DNA of 64,000 nucleotides from Oligella urethralis DSM 7531 (GCF_000372065.1 NZ_AQVB01000005.1:104-64103); one strand, 5' to 3'. Shown: positions 1 to 8,194, counted from the stretch's first letter. Notes: generated from the letters alone by a model not told the origin. Numbers and translations: made by a program.

Positions 1-2
1 CG

Positions 3-341
3 AAGTATCGCCGCAGCGTGTTCGATGGAGATGCTATCAACCGGCTGCTCACCATCTTCGCCAAGGTCTGCGCCGATTTCGAGGCTGAACTGATGGCGAT
101 GGTTGGCGAAGACGATCACGTGCATCTGCTGGTCGAGTACCCGCCCAAGGTCGCCATTTCCAACCTCGTGAACAGCCTCAAGGGTGTGTCCAGCCGCCTG
201 CTGCGCAAGGAACGGCCCGACATCCAGAAACGCTACTGGAAGGGCGTACTGTGGTCGCCGTCTTACTTCGCTTCATCCTGTGGCGGTGCGCCGATTTCCA
301 TCGTGTGGCAGTACATCAAGCAGCAGCAGACACCCCACTGA
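3..341 (+). CDS. tnpA: IS200/IS605-family transposase TnpA, 3' part (cut by window start)
   Basis: This is a Y1 HUH single-strand transposase of the IS200/IS605 family. The frame is open to the window edge (KYRR then VFDG, the typical stretch after the N-terminus), so the true start lies upstream. The metal-binding motif HVHLL is at about nt 118-132, and the C-terminal segment QYIKQQ carries the likely catalytic tyrosine. Visible length is about 112 residues against roughly 140 for the family. The G+C content is clearly higher than in the following genes, which points to acquisition by transfer. No TnpB partner is seen downstream. Family call is firm; whether the copy is intact cannot be judged. 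Confidence 0.85.
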   Translation, partial: KYRRSVFDGDAINRLLTIFAKVCADFEAELMAMVGEDDHVHLLVEYPPKVAISNLVNSLKGVSSRLLRKERPDIQKRYWKGVLWSPSYFASSCGGAPISIVWQYIKQQQTPH

Positions 342-415
342 AACTCAAGGACGGCTACGCCGTCTGCGCTATCCTTCCCCGCCCTGAACGGAGGGGCTTG
401 TCGCGCACCCGGTCA
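342..415 (+). mobile_element. Probable right end of the IS200/IS605 element
   Basis: The roughly 75 bases after the transposase stop keep its high G+C and contain an imperfect hairpin of the CCCT...AGGGG type near 380-398, as expected for the subterminal hairpin at the right end of this family. Base composition changes abruptly to AT-rich at about 415. The exact boundary is inferred from that change; no terminal repeats are expected for this family, so it cannot be confirmed from the sequence alone. Confidence 0.4.
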
Positions 416-466
416 AGTAAAAAAATCAAATACTCACGTATCAGACTGACACTGAGCTTAATATCT

Positions 467-480
467 TTGATTTGCATCAA
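467..480. promoter_or_regulatory. FNR box upstream of fnr
   Basis: The sequence TTGATTTGCATCAA is a perfect match to the FNR/ANR consensus TTGAT-N4-ATCAA. It lies about 75 bp before the fnr start and about 35-40 bp before the AT-rich candidate -10 region around 497-505. This suggests autoregulation by Fnr, either activating or repressing depending on the real start of transcription. Confidence 0.85.
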
Positions 481-482
481 AA

Positions 483-497
483 AACAAATAATTTGTT
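483..497. repeat. Perfect palindrome AACAAAT-A-ATTTGTT in the fnr promoter
   Basis: Seven-base arms around a single central base lie between the FNR box and the candidate -10 element. The position fits an operator for a second regulator, but the AT-rich background makes chance occurrence possible. Confidence 0.4.
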
Positions 498-519
498 AAA
501 ATAATAACCTTGTTGATTC

Positions 520-537
520 AACTAGTGATGACTAGTT
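520..537. repeat. Inverted repeat AACTAGT-GATG-ACTAGTT in the fnr leader
   Basis: Perfect 7-bp arms separated by four bases lie just before the fnr ribosome-binding region. It could be an operator or a short hairpin in the 5' leader. No regulator is assigned. Confidence 0.45.
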
Positions 538-555
538 ATTTTCATAGGTAGTGGT

Positions 556-1284
556 ATGAGCAAAACCATCATTCTTGATGATAAGTCGGTGCACTGTAGT
601 CAGTGCATGAGTAATCATCTCTGTATGCCGGCCGGTTTAAATGCACAGGAGACGGAAAAACTAACAGAGCTGGTTAAGGAGCGTATCCGTATCCCCAAAA
701 ATCAAGTCTTATTTCAAGCCGGTGATTCTTTCAGCGCTATTTATAGTGTGCGCTCTGGCTCGCTCAAAACGCAATTAGAAAGTGAAAATGGTCACATACA
801 GATCACCGGTTTTTCACTACCTGGTGAGTTGATTGGCTTTGATGGTATTGCCACCCAAACGCACTCCTCTACCGCTATGGCCATGGAGGACTCTGAGGTC
901 TGTGTTATTCGTTTAGATGATTTAGATCGTTTAGCTCAATCCATCCCCGCGCTTAATTCACAGTTACGTCAACTGATGGGTAATGAAATTAACCGCTCTC
1001 ACCATATGGCCTTGACCTTAGGCTCACTAAAATCCGATCAACGCGTTGCCGCCTTTATTTTAAATATGGTGGATCGCTTAGCTCGTTTAGGTTATTCATC
1101 CAGTGAATTTATTCTACGCATGACACGTGAGGAAATTGGGGTCTATTTAGGTTTGACCTTAGAGACAGTTAGTCGCTTGCTGTCGCGCTTTGCCCGTGAA
1201 GGCTTAATCACGGTGGAACAAAAAGAGATTAGAGTATTAGACCGTGCAGGCTTACAAGCCTTGATAAAGAAAGAGAATCACTGA
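556..1284 (+). CDS. fnr: Fnr-family oxygen-responsive transcription regulator
   Basis: Oxygen-sensing activator and repressor of the CRP/FNR superfamily that controls anaerobic and microaerobic genes. The 242-residue length is typical. The N-terminal cluster Cys-X2-Cys-X5-Cys (HCSQCMSNHLC, residues 14-24) and a later Cys in SEVCVI supply the four expected ligands of a [4Fe-4S] cluster. A cAMP-binding-like beta-barrel occupies about residues 30-150. The C-terminal helix-turn-helix contains ETVSR, the FNR-type recognition motif that reads TTGAT-N4-ATCAA. Such a box lies upstream of this gene and upstream of ccoN, so it probably controls itself and the adjacent cbb3 oxidase cluster. It is transcribed opposite to that cluster. 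Confidence 0.93.
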   Translation: MSKTIILDDKSVHCSQCMSNHLCMPAGLNAQETEKLTELVKERIRIPKNQVLFQAGDSFSAIYSVRSGSLKTQLESENGHIQITGFSLPGELIGFDGIATQTHSSTAMAMEDSEVCVIRLDDLDRLAQSIPALNSQLRQLMGNEINRSHHMALTLGSLKSDQRVAAFILNMVDRLARLGYSSSEFILRMTREEIGVYLGLTLETVSRLLSRFAREGLITVEQKEIRVLDRAGLQALIKKENH

Positions 1285-1310
1285 TATCAACAGTGAATTA
1301 CACTTATTTA

Positions 1311-1347
1311 AAAAGACCATGACAGTATCAGGCTGCCATGGTCTTTT
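1311..1347. terminator. Bidirectional terminator between fnr and fixH
   Basis: The stem AAAAGACCATG / CATGGTCTTTT has a run of T on one side and a run of A on the other, so it can stop transcription from both convergent genes. A further CAG/CTG pairing extends the stem inward. Confidence 0.8.
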
Positions 1348-1358
1348 ACTATGAAGTA

Positions 1359-1649
1359 TTATTTTTCAAACTGTGAGCGCAAATGCTCAGGAATTGGACG
1401 ATCGACTGGCGGCAGAAAGCGTGGTGCCTCAGCATCGGCACTACGATCAATCTTTAAACCCTGGCGGTTTTGCTTATTCACCAAAGGGATATCTCTATCC
1501 TGAGTAAAGGCTAAATAAATCGTAATAATACACGCCACAACAACAATCGCTGGTCCTGCCATCAGGAACCATGGCCAACGCTCCTTGTACCATGGTTTAC
1601 TTACTTGAGGCTCAATCGCGCCTACTTGATTTAATCCTTTTGAAGACAT
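1359..1649 (-). CDS. fixH: Short FixH/CcoH-like membrane protein
   Basis: This 96-residue protein follows ccoG in the cbb3 oxidase cluster. The N-terminal part (WYKERWPWFLMAGPAIVVV, residues 20-38) and one membrane helix at about 28-48 are characteristic of FixH/CcoH from Burkholderiales. After the helix comes a degenerate version of the family's conserved D-D-Y-Y-K-Q-G-L segment, here ending in RQGLKIDR. The usual periplasmic beta-rich domain that makes most FixH proteins about 160 residues is missing; the protein instead ends in a proline-rich tail. It probably still helps assembly of the oxidase, by gene position, but the family match covers only the first two thirds. Confidence 0.7.
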   Translation of the reverse strand: MSSKGLNQVGAIEPQVSKPWYKERWPWFLMAGPAIVVVACIITIYLAFTQDRDIPLVNKQNRQGLKIDRSADAEAPRFLPPVDRPIPEHLRSQFEK

Positions 1650-1662
1650 AATAAAACCTCAA

Positions 1663-3228
1663 TTATTCGGGTACAAAGAAACTGCTGGATTTATCGATTT
1701 TGAGCTCCTTGCCCTCATCAATACTACGCACATGGAAGTCCATATCATAGCGACCTACCGCACTACCCTCTACTGGAGCACGCACAATCAGTGGAATCCA
1801 TTGGTTGGTACGAGGTGAAACAACGATCGTATTAGAGCCACTATTCTCAAGATTGACATCCAGTTGTGACAGGGCAGGAGAAACAGCATCGATCCTAAAC
1901 TCACGGGTCTCGGAACTCATATTGACTAATAGAACGCGGTAAACGTTTTCATAGTAACCACCTGGCACCTCTCGACCTAATGAATTACGGTCACGCACCA
2001 CATCAAAGCGCAACTCGTTACGTAGGGCTAAGGAGGTCACAATGCTAGTAATAAAAATAACTAACAAGGTCAAATACACTAAGGTACGTGGTTTAAATAA
2101 ACGCTTACGCTCTTCCTTCTTAGTCAGTCCCATCTTGATGCTGTTTTCAGAGGTATAACGAATTAAGCCGCGGGGATAATTCATTTTATCCATCACATCA
2201 TCACAGGCGTCAATACAGGCACCACAGCCAATACACATATACTGTAAGCCATTGCGAATATCAATACCGGTAGGACAGACCTGTACACAGAGCGTACAGT
2301 CAATACAGTCACCTAAACCTAAAGCCTCAAGATCCGCCTTTTTGGAGCGTTTACCGCGTGGCTCACCGCGCTTCTGATCATAGGTTACGATCATTGTGTC
2401 CGCATCTACCATCACACTCTGGAAGCGCGCATAAGGACACATATAACGACAGACGTTTTCGCGCAAGAAACCAGCGGCTAACCAACAGAAACCACCATAG
2501 AGGAAAATCCAGAACCACTCCCAAAAACCAAGATCTAGTTTTAATAAGTTCGGAAATAACTCACGAATCGGTGAGAAATACGCAACAAAGGTAAAGCCCG
2601 TCCAAAAACCAACTAGGACCCATAAAATATGCTTAGTCGCCTTGATTCTAAACTTGCGTGCGCTCATCGGTGCTTCATCTAAGCGCATACGCTGAACTCG
2701 ATCACCCTCTACCCACTTCTCTATATACATAAAGATCTCCGTGTAGACGGTCTGCGGACAGGCGTAACCACAGAATAAACGGCCGGCAATCGCAGTAAAG
2801 AGAAACAGCCCATAGGCCGAAACGATCAAAATAATGGCCAGATAGAAGACATCTTGAGGCCATAGGACAAGACCAAATAAATAAAACTTACGCTCGACCA
2901 AATCAAATAACACGCTTTGGCGACCGTCCCAGTTGATCCAAGGTAAGCCGTAGAATAACACCTGGGTAAACCAGATTAAGGCAATACGCCAATTATTAAA
3001 ACGCCCCTTTACTGAACGCATATAAATTTTTTGCGTCAAGTCAACGAACTCAACCTCATCACCGTCCAGATTAGAGGGGATATGACCAACCACCGCAGTC
3101 TTTGGCTTGTGCTGGGCCTTGGATTTAGCATTTGCTGCGTGCTGACTATGACTTTCTGCTGCTTGAGGCTGCCACTCAGGCACCGCTTGGGGCTGCTCTG
3201 ATGGTTTTTGAGATTTATCTTCGCTCAT
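1663..3228 (-). CDS. ccoG: Cytochrome c oxidase accessory protein CcoG (polyferredoxin)
   Basis: CcoG is a membrane iron-sulfur protein linked to copper handling during cbb3 oxidase maturation. The 521-residue protein has several predicted membrane helices, the conserved GYACPQTVYTE and CRYMCPYARF segments, and two adjacent 4Fe-4S motifs, CIDCTLCVQVCP and CIGCGACIDAC, at about residues 308-342. An extended Ala/Lys/Gln-rich N-terminus of about 45 residues precedes the conserved core. A C-terminal immunoglobulin-like domain follows the last helix. It sits between ccoP and fixH on the same strand, 114 bp after ccoP. Confidence 0.93.
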   Translation of the reverse strand: MSEDKSQKPSEQPQAVPEWQPQAAESHSQHAANAKSKAQHKPKTAVVGHIPSNLDGDEVEFVDLTQKIYMRSVKGRFNNWRIALIWFTQVLFYGLPWINWDGRQSVLFDLVERKFYLFGLVLWPQDVFYLAIILIVSAYGLFLFTAIAGRLFCGYACPQTVYTEIFMYIEKWVEGDRVQRMRLDEAPMSARKFRIKATKHILWVLVGFWTGFTFVAYFSPIRELFPNLLKLDLGFWEWFWIFLYGGFCWLAAGFLRENVCRYMCPYARFQSVMVDADTMIVTYDQKRGEPRGKRSKKADLEALGLGDCIDCTLCVQVCPTGIDIRNGLQYMCIGCGACIDACDDVMDKMNYPRGLIRYTSENSIKMGLTKKEERKRLFKPRTLVYLTLLVIFITSIVTSLALRNELRFDVVRDRNSLGREVPGGYYENVYRVLLVNMSSETREFRIDAVSPALSQLDVNLENSGSNTIVVSPRTNQWIPLIVRAPVEGSAVGRYDMDFHVRSIDEGKELKIDKSSSFFVPE

Positions 3229-3270
3229 AATTTACCACGTCAATTGATTTATATATATCTAGATATTATA

Positions 3271-3302
3271 CAGCCCAATTATCCTTGCGAACAATTGGGC
3301 TG
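3271..3302 (-). other. Intergenic hairpin between ccoP and ccoG
   Basis: Perfect 10-bp arms CAGCCCAATT / AATTGGGCTG enclose a 12-base loop. No run of T follows on the reverse strand, so it looks more like an mRNA-stabilising or processing hairpin than a terminator. It may let ccoNOQP be expressed more strongly than ccoG. Confidence 0.5.
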
Positions 3303-3342
3303 AAATACAGGTGAAGTTTAGTATATTAAAATACGAATAAAA

Positions 3343-4263
3343 TTACTCGTTATTCGATAAACCCCAAACATAAGCAGTTAACACATCAATTTGCTCAGGT
3401 GTTAAGTAATGCTTTTGTGGTGGCATAATGTTAGTACGACCTTCCATAATCGTTTTAACGATGGTTTGGTGTGAAGAGCTACCTAACCAAATATCATCGG
3501 TTAAGTTAGGCGCACCTAGTAATGGATTGCCTGTAGCATCGACACCGTGACATGCCACACAAACCTTGTCATATTGCTGCTTACCCTTAGCAATGAGGGT
3601 AGCGTCAGCATTAAGACCAGAAAGTGAACGCACATAATGCGCAATGGCATTGGCATTATCCGTTTGCTCACCCGCAGTGGTACCCAAGGCCGCACCTAAT
3701 GGCGCCATTAAGCCAACGCGACCGTCAGTGATCACACCATGAATGTATTCTGGTGTACCAGCACCTAACCAATCATTATCAGTCAAATTAGGGAAGTCAG
3801 TTGCACCTCTAGCGTCAGAGCCATGGCACTGAGCACAGGTATTGAGGAATAAACGCTCACCAATAATACGGGCCTCGGGATCCTTGGCTAGTTCCTCTAC
3901 GCTCATATCCTTAAAGCGAGCATATACTGGTGCAATACTTTCGCGTAATTGCTCCTGACCCTGCTCTACCTCATGCGCCGCTTGCCAGTTTCTAAGGCCA
4001 CTCCATGAACCTACCGCTGGGTAAAGTACCATAATGCCCACACCAATCACGGTTAGACCGAGATACATAATAATCCACCAACGAGGTAGCGGATGGTTCA
4101 ACTCTCGAATACCGTCCCACTCGTGACCCGTATCTTCAGTTACAACCGTTTTTTGACCTAGCCAAGAACGTTGAGTCCATAAAAGCCAAAGTACAAAGAC
4201 TACCCCCAAGATTGAGACGACTGCGACCCATAACGCCCAGCCACTATTAACAAAATCACTCAT
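3343..4263 (-). CDS. ccoP: cbb3-type cytochrome c oxidase subunit III (diheme)
   Basis: This is the diheme c subunit that passes electrons to CcoO and CcoN. After the start at 4263 (MSDFVNSGW) come two membrane segments (about residues 8-28 and 55-75), then two cytochrome c domains with CAQCH and CVACH heme-binding motifs. Length is 306 residues, normal for the family. The start is chosen over an in-frame one seven codons upstream because AAGGA precedes it and because it gives an 8-nt overlap with the end of ccoQ, a usual arrangement for coupled translation. Confidence 0.93.
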   Translation of the reverse strand: MSDFVNSGWALWVAVVSILGVVFVLWLLWTQRSWLGQKTVVTEDTGHEWDGIRELNHPLPRWWIIMYLGLTVIGVGIMVLYPAVGSWSGLRNWQAAHEVEQGQEQLRESIAPVYARFKDMSVEELAKDPEARIIGERLFLNTCAQCHGSDARGATDFPNLTDNDWLGAGTPEYIHGVITDGRVGLMAPLGAALGTTAGEQTDNANAIAHYVRSLSGLNADATLIAKGKQQYDKVCVACHGVDATGNPLLGAPNLTDDIWLGSSSHQTIVKTIMEGRTNIMPPQKHYLTPEQIDVLTAYVWGLSNNE

Positions 4264-4441
4264 GATCCTTGTCCTTGCGCTCACTATCAGCGCTTAAATT
4301 TTTTTCGTCCTCTAGACTAAACGGCAGTAGGGCCGCTTCCTCGTTATCCTTACGGCGTTGCTTGGAAAAAGCCCACCACACAATACCGAGGAAAACAACA
4401 ATTGCCAAAAAGGTCGCAATACCGTTAAGCGCACCCCACAT
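4256..4441 (-). CDS. ccoQ: cbb3-type oxidase small subunit CcoQ
   Basis: This 61-residue protein has a single membrane helix at about residues 7-27 followed by a charged tail (FSKQRRKDNEEA), the usual pattern of CcoQ/FixQ. It lies between ccoO and ccoP, with a GAGGGAG ribosome-binding site before the ATG and an 8-nt overlap with ccoP. The role in the family is to stabilise the oxidase complex. Confidence 0.88.
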   Translation of the reverse strand: MWGALNGIATFLAIVVFLGIVWWAFSKQRRKDNEEAALLPFSLEDEKNLSADSERKDKDHE

Positions 4442-4458
4442 AGTTTAGCTCCCTCTAA

Positions 4459-5142
4459 TTACTTCGCTTCAGCTGTTGTATCACGTTGGCGCCATGCGTT
4501 CATATAGCCAACACCAAGACTCTGAAGAAAAGCCACCACGGCATCCTCTTCAGTCTTACCGACTAGGGCTGCTGGTGCCTTCTCGATTTCTTCTTCAGTG
4601 TACATAGGCTTACCGTCATGATGCTCACCTAGCCAGTTAAGCGCACGCATCCGGGCTTGTACATCAAAACCCTCGACACTCTTATGCTGCAACCAAGTAT
4701 AAGCAGGCATATTAGACTCAGCAACCACATCACGTGGATTACGTAAATGCACGCGATGCCATTCGTCCGAGTAACGACCACCCACACGAGCCAAGTCTGG
4801 ACCCATACGGCGAGAACCCCATAAGAAAGGATAGTCGTACACCGTCTCACCGGCTTCAGAGTATGGACCGTAACGCTGCACGTCAGAGTTTAACAGACGA
4901 ATCTGCTGACTATGACAGCCCACACAGCCCTCTTTGATATAGATATCACGACCGATCAACTCAAGTGGTTGATGCGGCTTAACACCCGCTGAAGGCTGGG
5001 TAGTTGAGTGTTGATGGAACAATGGAACAATTTGCACAAGTCCTGAAACACCTACCGTGATAAGGGTCAACACCATCAACATCGGTAGATTTCTCTCAAT
5101 CATCCCGTGAGAGAAAAATTTAACTTTTTTATCATCAGACAT
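4459..5142 (-). CDS. ccoO: cbb3-type cytochrome c oxidase subunit II (monoheme)
   Basis: CcoO is a membrane-anchored monoheme cytochrome c, 227 residues here. There is one N-terminal helix (about residues 19-37) and one heme motif CVGCH in GCVGCHSQQIR at about residue 73, with an axial methionine probably supplied by the NMPAY segment. It directly follows ccoN on the same strand with a 23-bp gap and an AAAGGG ribosome-binding site. Confidence 0.95.
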   Translation of the reverse strand: MSDDKKVKFFSHGMIERNLPMLMVLTLITVGVSGLVQIVPLFHQHSTTQPSAGVKPHQPLELIGRDIYIKEGCVGCHSQQIRLLNSDVQRYGPYSEAGETVYDYPFLWGSRRMGPDLARVGGRYSDEWHRVHLRNPRDVVAESNMPAYTWLQHKSVEGFDVQARMRALNWLGEHHDGKPMYTEEEIEKAPAALVGKTEEDAVVAFLQSLGVGYMNAWRQRDTTAEAK

Positions 5143-5165
5143 TTTTAAAACCCTTTATCTTCAAA

Positions 5166-6635
5166 TTATGCATTTGCTTCAGCAGCCACAACAGGTGCCG
5201 GCTTACCATGAGATGGCGCAGGTACCGGTGGGTTAACACCAGTGCGACCGATAACCGTAGCTAAGGTATTGAACAGCATAATCACAATACCGGTTAAGAA
5301 TAAACCACCACCGATTAGACGCATAATTAATAAGATTTTCTTCGAAGCGAGTGCCTGTACAAAGCTGTAAGTTAAGGTACCGTCAGCCTCAATAGAACGC
5401 CACATCAAGCCTTCCATCACACCGGCAATCCACATAGAGGCAATGTATAACACAATACCAATGGTAGCTAACCAGAAGTGTAATTCGACTAATGATTTTT
5501 TGTACATCTGATCACGACCCCATAAACGAGGAATCATGTAGTAGATAGAACCGAAAGAAATCATCGCAACCCAACCTAAAGCACCAGAGTGTACGTGTGC
5601 AACCGTCCACTCAGTATAGTGAGATAGGGAGTTAACCGTACGAATAGCCATCATTGAGCCTTCGAAGGTAGACATACCGTAGAAAGACAATGAAACCACT
5701 AGGAATTTCAAGATAGGATCGGTTCTAAGCTTATGCCATGCACCGGACAAGGTCATAATACCGTTAATCATACCGCCCCAAGATGGCGCTAATAAGATTA
5801 AGGAGAATAACATACCTAAACTTTGAGTCCAGTCAGGTAGTGAAGTGTATAGCAAATGGTGAGGACCTGCCCACATATAAGTAAAGATCAAGGCCCAGAA
5901 GTGAACAATGGATAAACGATAAGAATAAATCGGACGCTCGGCTTGTTTAGGCACGAAGTAGTACATCATACCCAAGAAACTGGTCGTTAAGAAAAAGCCT
6001 ACTGCGTTATGACCATACCACCACTGTGCCATCGCATCCTGTACGCCAGCATAGTAGGAGTATGATTTGAATAAACTCCAAGGCACTTGCAGGTTATTAA
6101 AGATGTGCAACATGGCAATGGTAATAATATATGCACCATAGAACCAGTTTGCCACATAAATATGCTTAGTGCGACGCTTAGCAACAGTACCGAAGAATAC
6201 GATTGCATAAGCCACCCAAACCAAGGTAATTAGGATATCAAGTACCCACTCGGTCTCAGCATACTCCTTGGATGAGGTGTAACCCATCGAAAAGGAAACC
6301 GCAGCAGCCGCCCAAATAATCATCCAGCCATAAAAAGTAAAGCTGGCTAACCACGGGGCAAACAGCGTGGTATGACAGGTACGTTGTACCACATAGTATG
6401 AGGTCGCAAATAATGCACTACCACCAAAACCGAAAATCACCAAGTTTGTATGAACTGGACGTAAACGCCCATATCCAAAAAACTCGTTAAAGCTCAGCTC
6501 CGGGAACACGAGCTGGCTAGCAATAAATACACCCATTGCCATGCCGAGCACACCCCAGATAACTGTCGCGATCGAGAACTGTCGGACTATCTTATAGTTA
6601 AAGGTTTCCGACCCAATCACATTTTGAGTACTCAT
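5166..6635 (-). CDS. ccoN: cbb3-type cytochrome c oxidase catalytic subunit I
   Basis: Heme-copper oxidase catalytic subunit that reduces oxygen to water at low oxygen tension. The 489-residue product has about twelve membrane helices and conserved histidines, including [32 protein letters not shown] and [12 protein letters not shown]. The start at 6635 ([10 protein letters not shown]) is preferred: a GAGGG/AGGT ribosome-binding site precedes it, and the 42 in-frame codons upstream do not resemble the family. It is the first gene of ccoNOQP, with an FNR box about 190 bp upstream. Confidence 0.95.
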   Translation of the reverse strand: MSTQNVIGSETFNYKIVRQFSIATVIWGVLGMAMGVFIASQLVFPELSFNEFFGYGRLRPVHTNLVIFGFGGSALFATSYYVVQRTCHTTLFAPWLASFTFYGWMIIWAAAAVSFSMGYTSSKEYAETEWVLDILITLVWVAYAIVFFGTVAKRRTKHIYVANWFYGAYIITIAMLHIFNNLQVPWSLFKSYSYYAGVQDAMAQWWYGHNAVGFFLTTSFLGMMYYFVPKQAERPIYSYRLSIVHFWALIFTYMWAGPHHLLYTSLPDWTQSLGMLFSLILLAPSWGGMINGIMTLSGAWHKLRTDPILKFLVVSLSFYGMSTFEGSMMAIRTVNSLSHYTEWTVAHVHSGALGWVAMISFGSIYYMIPRLWGRDQMYKKSLVELHFWLATIGIVLYIASMWIAGVMEGLMWRSIEADGTLTYSFVQALASKKILLIMRLIGGGLFLTGIVIMLFNTLATVIGRTGVNPPVPAPSHGKPAPVVAAEANA

Positions 6636-6939
6636 AGTACCTACCCTCTTTGTAAACAAAAAACTTATTAATACTAGTAAAGCTTGATTGCGGAAGAAGC
6701 GCTTTATAGTATGGGTTAATAAGAAAGAAACTAAGCTAGTTGTAACAAAACCCAGTCCCAAGTTATAACATTTTACTACAAAAGCTAAGCATTATGTATT
6801 AACTAAAAACCTTGTTCTGATGTAAATCAAAGTTGAAGTGCAGATATTACCCTATTCTGTGGAATTTTTTATGATTATTCCGCTACTCAATGATTTTAAG
6901 AAAGCTTAGGGTGTGCGCTAGCAGGATGACATTGAACCA
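6636..6939. other. Upstream region of ccoN, no gene
   Basis: This 304-bp stretch holds the ccoN promoter (see the FNR box at 6817-6830). No convincing reading frame was seen on either strand. The half nearest ccoS shows no recognisable signal. Confidence 0.6.
6791..6830 (-). promoter_or_regulatory. FNR-activated promoter of ccoNOQP
   Basis: Read on the reverse strand, TTGATTTACATCAG (6830-6817) matches the FNR box with one mismatch in the last base. A -10-like CATAAT lies at 6796-6791, placing the box centre about 40 bp before the expected transcription start, the usual position for FNR class II activation. No good -35 element is present, in keeping with activator dependence. Confidence 0.75.
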
Positions 6940-7125
6940 TCAGCGATGACTTATTTTATGCTGATCGCCATTTAGATGACTCGTACTATCATCATCATAA
7001 AGAATGGAATCACCCTTTTCATCAATATCATCATATTGACCTTTAAATACCGCCCAATATAAAAAGAAACTGATAAAGCCAATAAATACAATCGTTAGGC
7101 TACCGAGAATTAAATAGATTTTCAT
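6940..7125 (-). CDS. ccoS: cbb3 oxidase maturation protein CcoS
   Basis: This 61-residue protein has one membrane helix (residues 4-26) followed by FLYWAVFKGQYDDIDEKG, which is the conserved CcoS signature. CcoS is needed for cofactor insertion into the cbb3 oxidase. It lies 59 bp downstream of the shortened ccoI-like gene on the same strand, as expected for a ccoIS pair. Confidence 0.88.
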   Translation of the reverse strand: MKIYLILGSLTIVFIGFISFFLYWAVFKGQYDDIDEKGDSILYDDDSTSHLNGDQHKISHR

Positions 7126-7184
7126 ACTGAATCGCTTCCAGCTAGCTTAAGTCCTAGCATACGTATTGATGGTTCTCATCATCT

Positions 7185-8177
7185 CTACTGCATTACTGCG
7201 TTTCTTGCTTCCAGCTCAGAGCGGAAGCGCTTATATAAGCGCCAGCCCATGAGACCAACCCACATGGAGGAGATAAACATAATAATGGCAGCTAACCACG
7301 GCGACACCAAACCAATCATTGCCAGTGGCGTCATCAACAGATGAAAAACAATGGAGACAGTTAAACAAAAACGTGCAGTGTGACGCGTTCTCTGCAAGAT
7401 TGACTCAAGCAAGGTCTCATCAACTTGTGATGCGGCAGCGGCATTAATTAACACAGTACGGGCAGCGGCGTAGCAAGACGGCACCGACATAGCCATTGCA
7501 CAGGGGCAACTCATCACAAACAGTGAAACCGTCACTGCTAGGGCATGAGCCGGATCAATATAAAAATACCACACTAAACCACTGACCACCGCCAGGGCTA
7601 TCTGTATCATCACAAAGTAAAAGGCATAACGATCCGCATGCGCCATATCCTCATCACGACACTGCTTAATTCTGTCGAGCACATGGTGCTCACCAGCGAT
7701 ATATGATGACTGCACGGCAATATACTCTAAATAACGTGCCGTCAACAAAAAGGCAATAAACATTACGATAGAATCGTAATACACCTCACCCTGATGATAA
7801 ATGGTGGTATGCACGCTAGGAAAAAAGGCCACTGCAATTCCCAACGCCACGGGTAAATTCATATTGACCATGCTATGGCGATGCGCAAACTCACTATCGG
7901 CGGCAAAGAGTCCCTTCCAGATGGGTACTGCACAATAAAAAAGTACCGGAATAGTCAGCAACAAGCCGATCCAATTTAATAATACCAGAGCAACCTCAAG
8001 CGACTCTTGAATATCCGTGCCCATGTACTGATGCTTGAAGTAGCCAGGCGCAGCAAACATCATCACCTGCATCATAATCAACCACGACAAGCCTAAACGC
8101 ACCACCATGCGGCGACGCTCTAAACGCTCAGCCGCTGGCAGATCCTTTGGTATGGCAAAAATTGAAACCGCTTTCAT
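7185..8177 (-). CDS. Membrane-only CcoI-like copper P-type ATPase remnant without soluble domains
   Basis: This gene occupies the ccoI position before ccoS but encodes only 330 residues instead of roughly 750-800. Eight hydrophobic segments are visible (about residues 28-46, 64-82, 105-122, 134-150, 186-205, 211-230, 271-290 and 293-312), the number expected for copper P1B ATPases. The CPC motif is at 224-226 (SCPCAMAMS). The last helix keeps a MFISS segment like the family's M-x-x-S-S, and PWLAAI resembles the end of CcoI. Absent are the N-terminal CxxC domain, the actuator TGE loop (about 30 residues join helices 4 and 5), and the whole phosphorylation/nucleotide domain with DKTGT and GDGxND (about 30 residues join helices 6 and 7). 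The helix-7 Tyr-Asn pair appears as Phe-His. The frame is open and free of stops. It cannot hydrolyse ATP as drawn; a structural or copper-binding role is inference. Confidence 0.75.
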   Translation of the reverse strand: MKAVSIFAIPKDLPAAERLERRRMVVRLGLSWLIMMQVMMFAAPGYFKHQYMGTDIQESLEVALVLLNWIGLLLTIPVLFYCAVPIWKGLFAADSEFAHRHSMVNMNLPVALGIAVAFFPSVHTTIYHQGEVYYDSIVMFIAFLLTARYLEYIAVQSSYIAGEHHVLDRIKQCRDEDMAHADRYAFYFVMIQIALAVVSGLVWYFYIDPAHALAVTVSLFVMSCPCAMAMSVPSCYAAARTVLINAAAASQVDETLLESILQRTRHTARFCLTVSIVFHLLMTPLAMIGLVSPWLAAIIMFISSMWVGLMGWRLYKRFRSELEARNAVMQ

Positions 8178-8194
8178 TAGTCGTCGTCTAAAAC

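Noticed and set aside
2358-2594. Small forward-strand reading frames inside the ccoG and gyrA genes
   Set aside because: They lie antisense to strongly conserved genes, have no ribosome-binding sites and encode arginine- and histidine-rich, unlikely proteins.
6636-6761. N-terminal extension of CcoN
   Set aside because: The 42 extra codons have no family similarity and lack a ribosome-binding site, whereas the start at 6635 has one.
7185-8177. Frameshifted ccoI pseudogene
   Set aside because: There is no stop or frame change within 330 codons, and no actuator or phosphorylation-domain sequence remains in the neighbouring bases on either side (ccoS and cysM are adjacent).
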